From positions 35,803 through 99,802 of the forward strand of contig NZ_JAAIYA010000035.1 of assembly GCF_010894405.1 (NCBI RefSeq): a stretch of 64,000 nt of DNA, written 5' to 3'. Positions 43,951 through 57,257 of this stretch are shown piece by piece. Under the pieces are notes generated by a model. The model worked only from the letters and a program-made list of their open reading frames with translations, had not been told where the DNA came from and made no database searches. How positions within the stretch are numbered: position 1 is the first letter of the stretch; the number at the start of each line of letters is the position of its first letter. A program made the position numbers and the translations under genes. Source of the stretch: Pyxidicoccus caerfyrddinensis (GTDB lineage: Bacteria > Myxococcota > Myxococcia > Myxococcales > Myxococcaceae).

Positions 43951-45117
43951 ATGGACCCCCTGCGCCCGTTCTTCATGGAGGACTACCTGGAAGGCTCGCG
44001 CTTCACCGCGCGCTTCAACCTGGGTGAGTCCGGTGGCCGCCCCATCACCGTGGGAGAGCTGCTCGAGGGCTGCGGCGTCGCCCCGGCGCGGGCCGCGGAC
44101 ACCTTCCTGTCCATGCTGCTGCGCGACAGCCCCAACTGGGGGCGGGCGGACCTGCGCGACGCCGTGGCGGCGCTGCACCCGGGCGCCACCCGCGACAACG
44201 TCCTCATCACCACCGGCACCAGTGAGGCGCTGCTGCTGCTCTTCCGCCAGCTGCGCCCGCGCCGCGTGGCCCTGGCGTGGCCCGCCTTCCAGCTCCTCTA
44301 CGAGCTGCCCCTGCGCCAGGGGGCCCAGGTGGTGCGCCTGCCGGTGCGCTGGGACGCGCGCGGCGTGCCGTCCGTGGACGCCGCCGAGTGGCTGGAGGTG
44401 CTGGAGCGCGAGCAGCCGGACCTCGTCGTCATCAACAACCCCCACAACCCCAGCGGGCTGGTGCTGGAGCCGGCGCTGCTGGCGCGGGTGGCGGGTTGGG
44501 CGGACGCGGCGGGCGCGGTGGTGGTGGGCGACGAGCACTACCGCTTCCTCTCCCGCGAGGACGCGGTGCTGGGAGACACCGTCTACCGCCCGGGCGCGCG
44601 CACCTTCGTCACCGGCTCCTTCATCAAGTGCCTGGGCTGCCCGGGCCTGCGCATCGGCTGGTGCGTGGGAGACACGGACGTGCTGGCGCGCGTGCAGAAC
44701 GAGAAGAACTACACCACGCACACGGTGAACCCGGTGGCGGAGTGGCTCGCGTACGAGGTGCTCCGGGACGTGCACGGCGCCGCGCTGGGCCGCGCCCGTG
44801 AGGAGTGGCGGCAGAACCGCCGCACGCTGTCCGGCTTCCTGGAGCGCTCGCGCGGCGTGTACGGCGTGGCGCCCCAGGGCGGGCTCGTCACGTGCCTCGG
44901 CGTGCGGGACGTTGCCTCCGAGCGGGACTTCGAGGCGCGGCTGGCGGCGCTGACGGCGCAAGGCGTCTTCGTGCTGCCACTGAGCGCCATGGAGGCGGGC
45001 TCGCCCGAGGGCACCCACCCGCTGGCGCGCGGGCACGGCTTCCGGCTGGGCCTGGGCATCTCCCCCGCGCGCTTCCCCGAGGCGCTGGAGGCCATCGAGC
45101 GCGCCACCACGCGGTGA
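43951..45117 (+). CDS. class I/II aminotransferase, capreomycidine synthase (VioD)-like
   Basis: The protein has 388 residues from ATG at 43951. The N-terminal segment FNLGESGGRPITVGELL, the HNPSG motif and GSFIKCLGCPGLRIGW with PLP lysine K226 are those of fold-type I enzymes, and the first element is shared with VioD/capreomycidine synthase-type enzymes. Those enzymes cyclise modified arginine; others are ordinary aminotransferases. A role in precursor formation, perhaps providing a keto acid or an unusual amino acid to the NRPS, is inferred. Its stop is 3 bp from the convergent desaturase stop. Confidence 0.82.
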   Translation: MDPLRPFFMEDYLEGSRFTARFNLGESGGRPITVGELLEGCGVAPARAADTFLSMLLRDSPNWGRADLRDAVAALHPGATRDNVLITTGTSEALLLLFRQLRPRRVALAWPAFQLLYELPLRQGAQVVRLPVRWDARGVPSVDAAEWLEVLEREQPDLVVINNPHNPSGLVLEPALLARVAGWADAAGAVVVGDEHYRFLSREDAVLGDTVYRPGARTFVTGSFIKCLGCPGLRIGWCVGDTDVLARVQNEKNYTTHTVNPVAEWLAYEVLRDVHGAALGRAREEWRQNRRTLSGFLERSRGVYGVAPQGGLVTCLGVRDVASERDFEARLAALTAQGVFVLPLSAMEAGSPEGTHPLARGHGFRLGLGISPARFPEALEAIERATTR

Positions 45118-45120
45118 GCT

Positions 45121-46074
45121 TCAGCGCAGCAGGGCGGTGAGGGCGTGCTCGCGCGCGGCGTAGTCCGGGTCCTCCAGCAGCAGCGCGTGGACGCGCCCCT
45201 GGGCCCGGGTGGGCACGGCGGGAAAGAGGTGGTGCGTCAGGTGGTAGCCGTCGTGCCTCGGGAAGAGGACGGCGCCCAGCGGGGCCCAGGGCACGAGGTG
45301 GTTGCGCGTGCGGTGGAACTCGTCCGCGGCGCCGATGATGCCCGCGTGGTCCACCGCGTCGGACCAGTAGCGGATGACCTGGTAGGGCACGAGGTAGGGC
45401 AGCGCGTAGAAGAGCAGGAAGGCCTTCCAGCCGATGCCCAGCTGCGCCAGCGCCACCAGCCCCCCGAGGAAGGCGAAGCGGCAGGCGGACACCCACGCCG
45501 GGTCCTCGCGGTGGAAGAAGACGGGCCGCAGGAAGGCGGGCAGGTGGACCAGGCGCAGCGGCCGCAGCAGGTGGGCGCGGACGAAGGGCAGCGTGGGGTC
45601 CGCGAAGCCGAAGCGGCGGCGGGGCACGAAGTCCAAATCCCGCTCCGCGTCCCCCAGGTGGACGTGGTGGGTGAAGTGCTCGCGCGTGTAGGGCTCCAGC
45701 GCGGTGAGGTCGATGATGGCCAGCAGGTGCCCCAGGGCGCGGTTGCGGCGCTTGCCCTGCACGAGGATGCCGTGACAGGCCTCGTGGAGCATGTTGCCCA
45801 CCGCCCGGAAGCGGGTGGCGATGAAGAAGGCCGCCAGCGGGTAGAGCGCCCAGCCGGCCAGCGTGGACGCCTGCATCAGCCGGTGCGTGCCCAGCGCCGC
45901 GCCCGCGGCGAGCCCCACATGGAGGACCAGGTGGACCAGCGCGGACGGCAGCGGCTGTGCCTGGAAGCCCAATGAGGCCACCTGCCGCGCGTACCCGGCC
46001 CTCAGCCGCGTGGCGATGGAGCCGGGGCGCGGAGCGGGCGCGGCGGGGCTGTCCACCATCCGAGCGGGGCGCAT
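45121..46074 (-). CDS. membrane fatty acid desaturase
   Basis: The protein has 317 residues. It has three diiron histidine boxes: HEACH (HxxxH), HFTHH (HxxHH) and HLTHH near the C-terminus, with a fourth supporting His in NHLVPW. Two hydrophobic pairs (LVHLVLHVGLAAGAAL and FLGGLVALAQLGIGW) place it in the membrane. It introduces a double bond or hydroxyl group into an acyl chain using O2. Within the cluster it may modify an acyl starter; a housekeeping role is an alternative, as it faces opposite to its neighbour. Confidence 0.9.
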   Translation of the reverse strand: MRPARMVDSPAAPAPRPGSIATRLRAGYARQVASLGFQAQPLPSALVHLVLHVGLAAGAALGTHRLMQASTLAGWALYPLAAFFIATRFRAVGNMLHEACHGILVQGKRRNRALGHLLAIIDLTALEPYTREHFTHHVHLGDAERDLDFVPRRRFGFADPTLPFVRAHLLRPLRLVHLPAFLRPVFFHREDPAWVSACRFAFLGGLVALAQLGIGWKAFLLFYALPYLVPYQVIRYWSDAVDHAGIIGAADEFHRTRNHLVPWAPLGAVLFPRHDGYHLTHHLFPAVPTRAQGRVHALLLEDPDYAAREHALTALLR

Positions 46075-46165
46075 CGGGGGACCTTCCGGGCAGAGGGACG
46101 CAGGAGGAAGGGACGCTAGCTGGCGCGCGGTGCCCCCGGCAAGTTGACGGCTCGGGCGCGCCGCG

Positions 46166-47686
46166 TCAGGCCGCGGCGGGTGTGGGGCGCGCGGGCGGCG
46201 CCAGCTCCGAGGGCAGCGCCACGCCGGGCCTCGCGGCGAGGACCAGCTCCTGCGTGGGTAGCGGCAGACACACGCTGGAGGTGAGGCCCACGCCGGAGAG
46301 CAGCCGCGCGTACTCGGAGAAGGAGAGCAGGTCTCCCTCGTTCGTCATGAAGCGCCGCAGCCCGAAGTACAGGTGCTCCAGCGGGCCGTCGCGGCGCTCG
46401 TTGAGGACGTACTCGGCGACGAGCAGCACGCCTCCGGGCTTCAGCGCGCGCGCCACCCGGGCGAAGAGGCCGGGCACGTCCTCCGGCCGCAGCACGTTGA
46501 GCACCTGGGGGAGGATGATGACGTCGAAGGCGGCGGTGCCGAAGTCCTGGGTGAAGAGGTCCCCCGGCCAGAAGCGCGCCCGGTCCTCCACCTTCAGCTG
46601 CGCGACGTTGCGGCGCACCTGCTCCAGCACCACCGCCTGGTCGAAGTAGGTGACGTGCGTGGTGGGCGTTGCCCGCGCGAAGGCCGCGCCCCACACGCCC
46701 GAGCCCGTGCCGATGTCCAGCACCGCGGCGCCCTCCAGCGGGTGCGTCCGGGAGACGGTGGTGGCGGCGCGCACGCTGAGCTGGAAGTGGGAGGCGAACA
46801 CCGCCGTGAGCTGCTGCGAGTTGTCCGCGTAGAAGCGGCGGCTCACCTCCGCGTCCTTCAGGTCCAGGATGTAGCGCTCGTGGCGCACCGTCTCGTCCAG
46901 CCGGCCCAGCGCCTCCCAGTAGCGCGCCGACACCGACAGCGAGCGCACGAGGTACGCCAGCGCCTTGCCCTCCAGCACCTTGCGCGCCTCGTCGGTGAGT
47001 CCCCACGCGGCGCCGTCCGCCCGTGCGATTCCCAGCCGCGCCAGCAGCTCCACCAGCAGGCGCAGGCCGTCCGTGCTCAGGTACGTGGCCGCGCCCAGCT
47101 CGGGGAGGGTGTGGGGCCGCCTGGCGAGCAGCTCCAGCACTCCCAGCCGGGCCGCGGTGACGAGCACCTGCATGCGCGGAGCGCCTCGGGCGAAGCAGTC
47201 GAAGAAGGCCTCTGCCTCGGGGCTCGCGGCGGGGGGCGGCTCCAGGAAGAGCGCGCGGTAGTGGCCGGGCACGTCCCAGCGGCGGCCCTCGAAGTCCACC
47301 GGCCCGCCGTGCTTCACCGCCTCGTCCAGGAGCCCGTCGGGGCCCCACCACGGCAACTCCGCGTCCAGGCGCGCGCGCAGCGCCGTGTCGCGCAGCAGCG
47401 CCGCCGTCCCGGAGGCCAGCGCGTAGCCGTGGGCGTCGTCCTGGCGCGCCAGTCCCAGACACGCGAGCAGCTCCACGAGGGCCCGCACGCCCCGCTCCGA
47501 GGCGGCCAGGCGCCGGGCCAGGCCGGACACCGGCAGCGGCTCGCCCGCGCCTTCCTCGGGAAGCGCGTCGAAGAGGCCCAGGCGCAGGCTGGCGCGCAGC
47601 AGGGCCGACTCGTTGGAGGCGTTGCGCGCCCAGAAGTGGAGCGACTGCGCCAGCGCAGCGGGCGCGGCGGGAGGGGAGGCCGGCAT
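46166..47686 (-). CDS. SAM-dependent methyltransferase 2 (paralogue of methyltransferase 1)
   Basis: The protein has 506 residues from ATG at 47686 (GAGGAC upstream). Its plan matches methyltransferase 1: HFWARNASNESALLRASLRL, LVTAARLGVLELLA, then VLDIGTGSGVWG near 320 and VIILPQVLNVLRPEDVPGL, RRDGPLEHLYFGLRRFMTNEG at the end. The two are clearly homologous over their full length. It is on the opposite strand to its relative and shares a 93-bp divergent region with the ligase gene. Both likely act on different sites of the same product. Confidence 0.87.
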   Translation of the reverse strand: MPASPPAAPAALAQSLHFWARNASNESALLRASLRLGLFDALPEEGAGEPLPVSGLARRLAASERGVRALVELLACLGLARQDDAHGYALASGTAALLRDTALRARLDAELPWWGPDGLLDEAVKHGGPVDFEGRRWDVPGHYRALFLEPPPAASPEAEAFFDCFARGAPRMQVLVTAARLGVLELLARRPHTLPELGAATYLSTDGLRLLVELLARLGIARADGAAWGLTDEARKVLEGKALAYLVRSLSVSARYWEALGRLDETVRHERYILDLKDAEVSRRFYADNSQQLTAVFASHFQLSVRAATTVSRTHPLEGAAVLDIGTGSGVWGAAFARATPTTHVTYFDQAVVLEQVRRNVAQLKVEDRARFWPGDLFTQDFGTAAFDVIILPQVLNVLRPEDVPGLFARVARALKPGGVLLVAEYVLNERRDGPLEHLYFGLRRFMTNEGDLLSFSEYARLLSGVGLTSSVCLPLPTQELVLAARPGVALPSELAPPARPTPAAA

Positions 47687-47779
47687 GAAGTCCTCGAAAG
47701 GGGGGCGGACGTGCGAGAGCTTCGTCCGTCCCCCCAGCCCGTGCAACCCACCCGGGGTGCGCTGGTAGGCTCGCGGAAC

Positions 47780-51694
<3,915 letters not shown>

Positions 51695-51751
51695 ATCACC
51701 GGGGGTTGCTTGCCTCGGTGGCGGCCCTTCTCTAACCTTGCGGCGCTCGTG

Positions 51752-51782
51752 GGCTCCGCCCGTCTCGCGGGGCGGGGCCTTT
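51752..51782 (+). terminator. rho-independent-type terminator after the ligase gene
   Basis: GGCTCCGCCC at 51752-51761 pairs (one G-U) with GGGCGGGGCC at 51770-51779, followed by TTT. It lies 57 bp past the ligase stop, so the following transporter genes may be a separate transcript. Confidence 0.65.
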
Positions 51783-51814
51783 CGGAGCAATCTTCTCGCA
51801 ACCGGGAGTCTTTG

Positions 51815-53857
51815 TTGACGCTGGGATTGCTCGCGCTGCAGAGCATCAGGTCCCGTCCGCGGAGCTGGATTGTCGGCCTGCTCGCGGCGGGCGCGGCGGC
51901 CGTGCTGACGGTGGGCGTGGCGCTGGTGGCCAGCATCCATGACGGCACGCGGCGCACCCTCATCGAGAGCGGCGCCGGGCACCTCCAGGTGTACGACGCG
52001 CGCTCGCCCGAGTCGCCGCTGCTCGTCTTCGGCCCCAACGGCCCGCCCACGCTGGAGCCCTTCGCGGACTACCCGGCCGTGGAGGCGCTGGTGCGCGGCG
52101 TGGAGGGCGTGCGCGAGGTGGTGCCGCTGGAGGTGAATCGGGCCACGGTGTTCCGCGGCAACTACCTGGACGAGATGCTGGCCGCGCTGCGCGCCGTGGT
52201 GCGCGAGCCGCCCTCGCCGGAGCGCGACGCGAGGCTGGCGCGGCGGGCGGAGGACCTGGAGGCGACGCTGCGCCGCGTCGCCCGCGAGGCCGCCCGCCAC
52301 GCGGACGCCTTCACCGTGGGCGCGGAGCACGAGGAGGACCGGCGCGCGCTGGAGTCCGTCCTCGCGCCCGGCTTCCAGCAGCGCTTCCTGGCGGAGCCGC
52401 TGCCCACGCTGGAGCTGCTGGAGAACCGGGTGGCCCGGCAGCTGGGCGAGGGTGAGGCGGTGGAGCTGGATCTGATGGGCACGGAGCTGCCCCGCTTCGC
52501 CCGCGCCTTTCCTCGCGTGGAGGTCGTCACCGGGCAGCTTCCGCCGGAGGGCAGCCGGGGGCTGATGCTGGGCCACGGCGCGTGGGAGCAGAACTTCAAG
52601 CTGCCCATCGCCTGGCGCCTGGACGAGGTGTCCCGGGGCCTGGCCCGGGGCGCCACCCTGGCCGGAGACGAGGGGCTGCGCACGCTGGTGGAGCGCAACC
52701 GCGAGGACGTGCCGGAGCTGGTGTCGCGGCTGGAGCAGGAGCAGGCCACCGCGCTGCGCGCCGCGCTGGAGCGCGTGCAGGGCCACCCGGGGGCGCTGGA
52801 GGCGCTGCTGGAGGACTTCCTCACCCTGGACGACGCCACCTTCGCGCCGCGCTACGCGGCCTTCTACCAGGAGCTGGCCCCGCACCTGCCGCTGTACCGC
52901 GTGAAGCCCGGCGACACGCTGGTGCTCAAGGGCAGCGTGGAGCCCAGCCCCGGCGTGCCGGTGCGCGTCTGGGGCACCTATCGCTTCAAGGGGTTGGGCG
53001 GGGACTTCAGCCGCGTCAACATCACCAGCCTGGTGGACCTCGTCACGCTGCGCCACCTCACCGGGCGGCCCACGCGAGCGGAGCGGGAGGAGACGCGGCG
53101 GCTCGTCGCGTCGCTGGGGCTGGCGGGCGCCTCCGTGGACGCCTCGCCGGAGTCGCTCGTGCTGCCCACCATCGAGGACGCCCCGGCGGCGCCCGCGCGG
53201 CAGGACACGGCCCTCACGCGGGCCGAGGGTCCGCCGCCCACCTTCACCGATGAGGAGGTGCGCTCGGGCAGCATCCTCCACGCCGCGGTGGTGCTGGCGC
53301 CGGACGCCCCCGCGGACGCGGTGGCCGCGCGCATCCAGGAGCTCGCCACGGCGAAGGGCCTGTCGCTGAAGACGGTGGGCTGGGAGGAGGCGGGAGGCTT
53401 CGTGGGCGGCGTGGTGGGCATGGCGCAGGTGCTGCTGCTGGCCATCGCCGCGCTCATCTCCTTCTTCGTGCTGCTGGTGGCCACGGGCACGCTGCTGCTG
53501 CTGGCGCGCGAGCGCGTGGCGGAGGTGGGTACGCTGCGCGCGGTGGGCATGCACCGGCGTGAGGTGTTCGTCGTGCTGCTGGCGGAGGGGCTCGTGCTGG
53601 GGTTCGTGGGCGGAGCGGTGGGCGCCGGGCTGGGCGCGGCGCTGATTCTGGGCGGCGCGGGCGGCGGCATTCCGGTGGAGGACGCGGCGCTGCAGCTCTT
53701 CCTGGGCGGGCCCGTGCTGGTGCCGAGGCTGGAGTGGGCGCACGCGGTGGCGGTGGTGGTGGGCGTGGTGGGCGTGGTGGCCGGCGCGGCGCTGCTACCG
53801 GCGTGGCGCGGCAGCCGGGTGGCCCCGCTGGTGGCCATGCGGCAGGGAGGGGAGTGA
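51815..53857 (+). CDS. FtsX-like ABC permease 1 (large extracytoplasmic domain)
   Basis: The protein has 680 residues from TTG at 51815 (GGGAG six bases upstream); a TTG at 51812 is equally near, and no ATG is available. A first helix (IVGLLAAGAAAVLTVGVALVA) is followed by about 500 soluble residues, then three helices (FVGGVVGMAQVLLLAIAAL, LGFVGGAVGAGLGAALILGG, AVVVGVVGVVAGAALL). The RVAEVGTLRAVGMHRREV coupling segment is the FtsX signature. This is the LolCE/MacB-type plan. No ATPase gene is within the operon. Likely envelope export or lipoprotein handling. Confidence 0.87.
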   Translation: MTLGLLALQSIRSRPRSWIVGLLAAGAAAVLTVGVALVASIHDGTRRTLIESGAGHLQVYDARSPESPLLVFGPNGPPTLEPFADYPAVEALVRGVEGVREVVPLEVNRATVFRGNYLDEMLAALRAVVREPPSPERDARLARRAEDLEATLRRVAREAARHADAFTVGAEHEEDRRALESVLAPGFQQRFLAEPLPTLELLENRVARQLGEGEAVELDLMGTELPRFARAFPRVEVVTGQLPPEGSRGLMLGHGAWEQNFKLPIAWRLDEVSRGLARGATLAGDEGLRTLVERNREDVPELVSRLEQEQATALRAALERVQGHPGALEALLEDFLTLDDATFAPRYAAFYQELAPHLPLYRVKPGDTLVLKGSVEPSPGVPVRVWGTYRFKGLGGDFSRVNITSLVDLVTLRHLTGRPTRAEREETRRLVASLGLAGASVDASPESLVLPTIEDAPAAPARQDTALTRAEGPPPTFTDEEVRSGSILHAAVVLAPDAPADAVAARIQELATAKGLSLKTVGWEEAGGFVGGVVGMAQVLLLAIAALISFFVLLVATGTLLLLARERVAEVGTLRAVGMHRREVFVVLLAEGLVLGFVGGAVGAGLGAALILGGAGGGIPVEDAALQLFLGGPVLVPRLEWAHAVAVVVGVVGVVAGAALLPAWRGSRVAPLVAMRQGGE

Positions 53858-53860
53858 GCG

Positions 53861-55159
53861 ATGAGGGCCCTGCTGCGAATCGCCCTGCGCAACCTGCTGG
53901 CCCACCGGGAGAACGGGCTGCTGCTCATCCTGATGCTGGCCGGCGCCAGCGCGGTGCTGGTGGGGCTGCGCGCCCTGCACGTGGGCGTGGCGTCCTCCCA
54001 GCGCGAGGCGGTGACGGCGCTGCTGGCCGGTGACGTCAACGTGGGTGGCTACTTCAAGGCGCATCCAGACGCGCTGGCGCCCGTCATCGGAGATTCGGGG
54101 CCGGTGCGGGCCGCGGTGGAGCCGCTGAGGCCCGCCGGGTGCCTCTGGCGCGAGCGCGGGCGCGGCCACGCCACGGTGGGCGCGGGCCGGCAGCGCACGC
54201 GCTCGTACGTGGTGGGCGTGGACATCACCCGCGAGCCGGACCTCCAGTCGCTGAAGGTGACGGACGGCGCGCTGGAGTCGCTGGCGCGGCCGCGCACGGT
54301 GGCGCTGTCCTCGGTGCTGGCCGAGCGCCTGAAGGTGCGCGTGGGCGACATGGCCACGCTCTACGGGCGGCTGCCGGACGGGCGGCGCAACGCCCTGGAC
54401 GTGGAGGTGGCCGCGATTACAGGGCGCGTGGGCCTGCTGGGCGAGGCCGCGGGCATCCTCGTCTCCAACGCCACGCTGCGCGAGCTGGGTGGCTACCGCC
54501 CCGAGGCGGCCGGCGTGCTCCAGTGGGTGTGTGACGGGCAGGTGGACACCGACGAGGTGGCGGACCGGTTGCGCCAGGCGCTGCGCGACGCGCGCTTCGA
54601 GGTGCTGCCCGCCACGCACGAGTCCTATGGCGACAAGCTGGCCCCGCTGCTGCGTGAGCCGTGGACGGGCCAGCGGCTGGACGTGACGAGCTGGGAGGAC
54701 GAGTCCTCCTTCCTGTCCTTCGTCACCGCGGGGCTCGCGGCGCTGACGGTGCTGGTGGCGCTCGGCCTCATGTCCGTGGTCATCACCGGCCTGTTCGTCG
54801 CGCTCAGCGTGGCGGTGCGCGAGCGGACGCGGGAAATCGGCACCCTGCGGGCCATGGGCATGCACCGGCGCTCCGTGGTGGCGCTCTTCGTGCTGGAGGG
54901 ACTGCTGCTGGGCCTGCTCGCGTCCGCCGCGGGCGCGGCCCTGTCCGCCGGCCTGTGCGCGCTGCTGGGCGGCTCGGTGCCGCTGCCCGAGCCCGTCTCC
55001 AACCTCTTCTTCAGCGCCACGCTGCCGCTCCAGCCCCGGCTCGCGGACGCGCTGCTCGCCGTGTTCCTCGTCACCACCGCCGCGGGCCTGGCCTCCATCG
55101 TCCCGGCCTTCCGCGCCGCCGCCCTGCAACCCCGCTCCGCCATGGAGTCCCTCACATGA
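53861..55159 (+). CDS. FtsX-like ABC permease 2
   Basis: The protein has 432 residues, 3 bp after permease 1 (GGGAGGGG upstream). It has the first helix (LLLILMLAGASAVLVGL), an extracytoplasmic domain of about 230 residues, and three C-terminal helices with RTREIGTLRAMGMHRRSV (FtsX coupling segment). The coupling segment is nearly identical to that of permease 1, so the two form a heterodimer. Its stop overlaps the LolA-like gene start (ATGA). Confidence 0.88.
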   Translation: MRALLRIALRNLLAHRENGLLLILMLAGASAVLVGLRALHVGVASSQREAVTALLAGDVNVGGYFKAHPDALAPVIGDSGPVRAAVEPLRPAGCLWRERGRGHATVGAGRQRTRSYVVGVDITREPDLQSLKVTDGALESLARPRTVALSSVLAERLKVRVGDMATLYGRLPDGRRNALDVEVAAITGRVGLLGEAAGILVSNATLRELGGYRPEAAGVLQWVCDGQVDTDEVADRLRQALRDARFEVLPATHESYGDKLAPLLREPWTGQRLDVTSWEDESSFLSFVTAGLAALTVLVALGLMSVVITGLFVALSVAVRERTREIGTLRAMGMHRRSVVALFVLEGLLLGLLASAAGAALSAGLCALLGGSVPLPEPVSNLFFSATLPLQPRLADALLAVFLVTTAAGLASIVPAFRAAALQPRSAMESLT

Positions 55160-55941
55160 GTCCGAAGTCCATGCTCTCCGCCTGTCTCGCCGCGCTGCTG
55201 CTGTCCCTGCCCGCGTCCGCCGCGGAGACGCAGAAGGCCCCCGACCCCGGCGCGCAGGAGGTGCTGCGGCTCATCGACAAGCGGCTCTCCTTCGCCAGCG
55301 ACTACAAGGGCGTGGTGCGCATGCGCGAGATTCGCAAGGACGGCGTGGAGATGGCCATCGAACTCCAGGTGTACCGGCGCGACTCGCACCAGGACCTCAT
55401 CTTCCTCATCACCCAGCCGAAGCACATGGCGGGCGGCGGCTTCCTGCGCATCGGCAAGAATCTCTGGGAGTACAACCCCGTCATCGGCCAGTGGGAACGG
55501 ACGACGCGGCGCGGCAACATCGTGGGCACCATCGCCTGCGAGGCGGACTTCGACCGCTCGCGGCTGGCGGAGGACTACGACGCGACGGACGAGGCGCCGG
55601 AGACGGTGAATGGGACGGTGTTCCGCAAGCTGCTGCTGAAGGCGAAGCCGGGGTCGGAGGTGGCCTTCCCGGTGATGCGGCTGTGGGTGGACGCGGACCA
55701 CAACATCGTCAAGCGCGTGGGCCACGCGCCCTCCGGCAAGGTGCTGCGCACCGACCTCATCCGCGGCTACCAGCGGGTGAAGGACCCCGTTTCGGGCAAC
55801 CTCGTCTACCACTACAAGGAGGTGCTGGAGATGGAGTCGGAGGAGGGGACGCGGCTGGTGGTACGCTACGAGGACGTCGAGCTGGCGCCGCTGAGCGCCA
55901 ACATCTTCACCAAGGCCTGGATTGAAGGGCGCACGCGCTAG
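55156..55941 (+). CDS. LolA-like outer-membrane lipoprotein-sorting family protein
   Basis: The protein has 261 residues with a cleavable signal peptide (ACLAALLLSLPASAAET). The rest is a beta-rich domain with LQVYRRDSHQDLIFLI, FLRIGKNLWEYNP and VRYEDVELAP, the LolA-like fold of the outer membrane lipoprotein-sorting family. Such genes often sit with FtsX-type permeases. It is coupled to permease 2 (ATGA). It may carry a hydrophobic cluster product or lipoprotein across the periplasm. Confidence 0.87.
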   Translation: MSPKSMLSACLAALLLSLPASAAETQKAPDPGAQEVLRLIDKRLSFASDYKGVVRMREIRKDGVEMAIELQVYRRDSHQDLIFLITQPKHMAGGGFLRIGKNLWEYNPVIGQWERTTRRGNIVGTIACEADFDRSRLAEDYDATDEAPETVNGTVFRKLLLKAKPGSEVAFPVMRLWVDADHNIVKRVGHAPSGKVLRTDLIRGYQRVKDPVSGNLVYHYKEVLEMESEEGTRLVVRYEDVELAPLSANIFTKAWIEGRTR

Positions 55942-55973
55942 CCCCGGCGCGAGCAAGCAGGAGGAGTCCCCCC

Positions 55974-57251
55974 ATGGCAGCGTCCGGCGTGCGTGTCTTC
56001 GAGGAGTACGAGTCCAACGTCCGCAGCTACTCGCGGGTGTTTCCCACGGTGTTCGCGCGCGCGCGCAACGCCACCATCTGGGACGAGGCGGGGAAGGCCT
56101 ATACCGACTTCTTCTCCGGCGCGGGGACGCTCAACTACGGGCACAACCCGCCGGAGATTCGCGCGCAGCTGGTGGCGTACCTGGAGTCCGAGGGAATCAT
56201 CCACGCGTTGGACGCGTACACGGTGGAGAAGCGGCGCTTCCTCGACACCTTCGTCGAGGGCGTGCTGCGGCCGCGGAAGCTGGACTTCAAGGTGCAGTTC
56301 TGCGGCCCCACGGGGGCCAACGGGGTGGAGGCCGCGCTGAAGCTGGCGCGGCGGGTGACGGGGCGCACCGGCGTCATCGCCTTCGGCGGCAGCTACCACG
56401 GCATGAGCATGGGCAGCGGCTCAGTGACGGGCAGCACCTCGGTGAGGCGCAACCTGGGCGTGCCCACGGTGGGCGTGTCCTTCGTGCCGTACGAGTCCGG
56501 ACCGCAGGGCCCCTTCGACTCCGTGGGCTACCTGGAGCGGGTGCTGGCGGATTCGTCCTCCGGCGTGGACGCGCCGGCGGCCATCATCGTGGAGCCGGTG
56601 CAGCTCGACGGCGGCATCTACGTGGGCTCGCCGGCCTTCATGCAGGGGCTGCGCGCGGTGTGTGACAGGTACGGCGCGCTGCTCATCTGCGACGAAATCC
56701 AGGCGGGCGTGGGCCGCGCCGGCCACTTCTTCAGCTTCGAGGCGTCCGGCGTGGTGCCGGACCTGGTGACGGTGTCCAAGTCCATTGGCGGGTACGGCCT
56801 GCCCATGTCGCTGGTGCTGATGCGGCGCGAGCATGACCACTGGAAGCCGGGCGAGCACACCGGCACCTTCCGGGGCAACCAGCTGGCCTTCGTCGCGGCC
56901 ACCGCGGCGCTGGAGTACTGGACGCGCCCGGCCTTCACCGGCGGCCTGGCCGACGGCACGCGCTACCTGCGGGACGTCTTCGCGCCCGCCGCCCGGGCCC
57001 TGCACCCGGACATCGAGGTGCGCGGCGTGGGCATGGTGGCGGGCGTGGACCTCACCCGCGTGGGCGGTAACGAGGCGGCCCGGCGCGCCGCCTCCCGCTG
57101 CTTCGAGAAGGGGCTCATCATCGAGTGCTGCGGCCGGGACGACTCCGTCATGAAGGTCATGCCGCCGCTCACCACGCCCCCCGAGCAGCTCGCGGAGGGC
57201 TGCCGGATTCTCCTCGACGCCATCCGCGCGGGGCTGCCCGGCCAGGGCTGA
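55974..57251 (+). CDS. diaminobutyrate-2-oxoglutarate transaminase-like (EctB family)
   Basis: The protein has 425 residues with GGAGGAG upstream. It has the class III aminotransferase plan: YGHNPPEI, FCGPTGANGVEAALKLARR, the DEIQAGVGRAG motif, PLP lysine K269 in TVSKSIGGYG and GTFRGNQLA. It most resembles L-2,4-diaminobutyrate transaminases, which turn aspartate semialdehyde into Dab with glutamate. In this cluster Dab could be an NRPS building block. Ectoine synthesis is an alternative but ectA and ectC are not here. It converges with the NRPS gene with a 6-bp gap. Confidence 0.9.
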   Translation: MAASGVRVFEEYESNVRSYSRVFPTVFARARNATIWDEAGKAYTDFFSGAGTLNYGHNPPEIRAQLVAYLESEGIIHALDAYTVEKRRFLDTFVEGVLRPRKLDFKVQFCGPTGANGVEAALKLARRVTGRTGVIAFGGSYHGMSMGSGSVTGSTSVRRNLGVPTVGVSFVPYESGPQGPFDSVGYLERVLADSSSGVDAPAAIIVEPVQLDGGIYVGSPAFMQGLRAVCDRYGALLICDEIQAGVGRAGHFFSFEASGVVPDLVTVSKSIGGYGLPMSLVLMRREHDHWKPGEHTGTFRGNQLAFVAATAALEYWTRPAFTGGLADGTRYLRDVFAPAARALHPDIEVRGVGMVAGVDLTRVGGNEAARRAASRCFEKGLIIECCGRDDSVMKVMPPLTTPPEQLAEGCRILLDAIRAGLPGQG

Positions 57252-57257
57252 CGCCCG

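Noticed and set aside
43951..45117. Calling the aminotransferase a definite capreomycidine synthase
   Set aside because: Only the N-terminal and lysine segments resemble VioD; no arginine hydroxylase gene (VioC type) is nearby, so the label was kept as 'like'.
55974..57251. Ectoine biosynthesis locus
   Set aside because: No ectA or ectC neighbours; the gene is in a biosynthetic cluster, so a Dab supply role is more likely.
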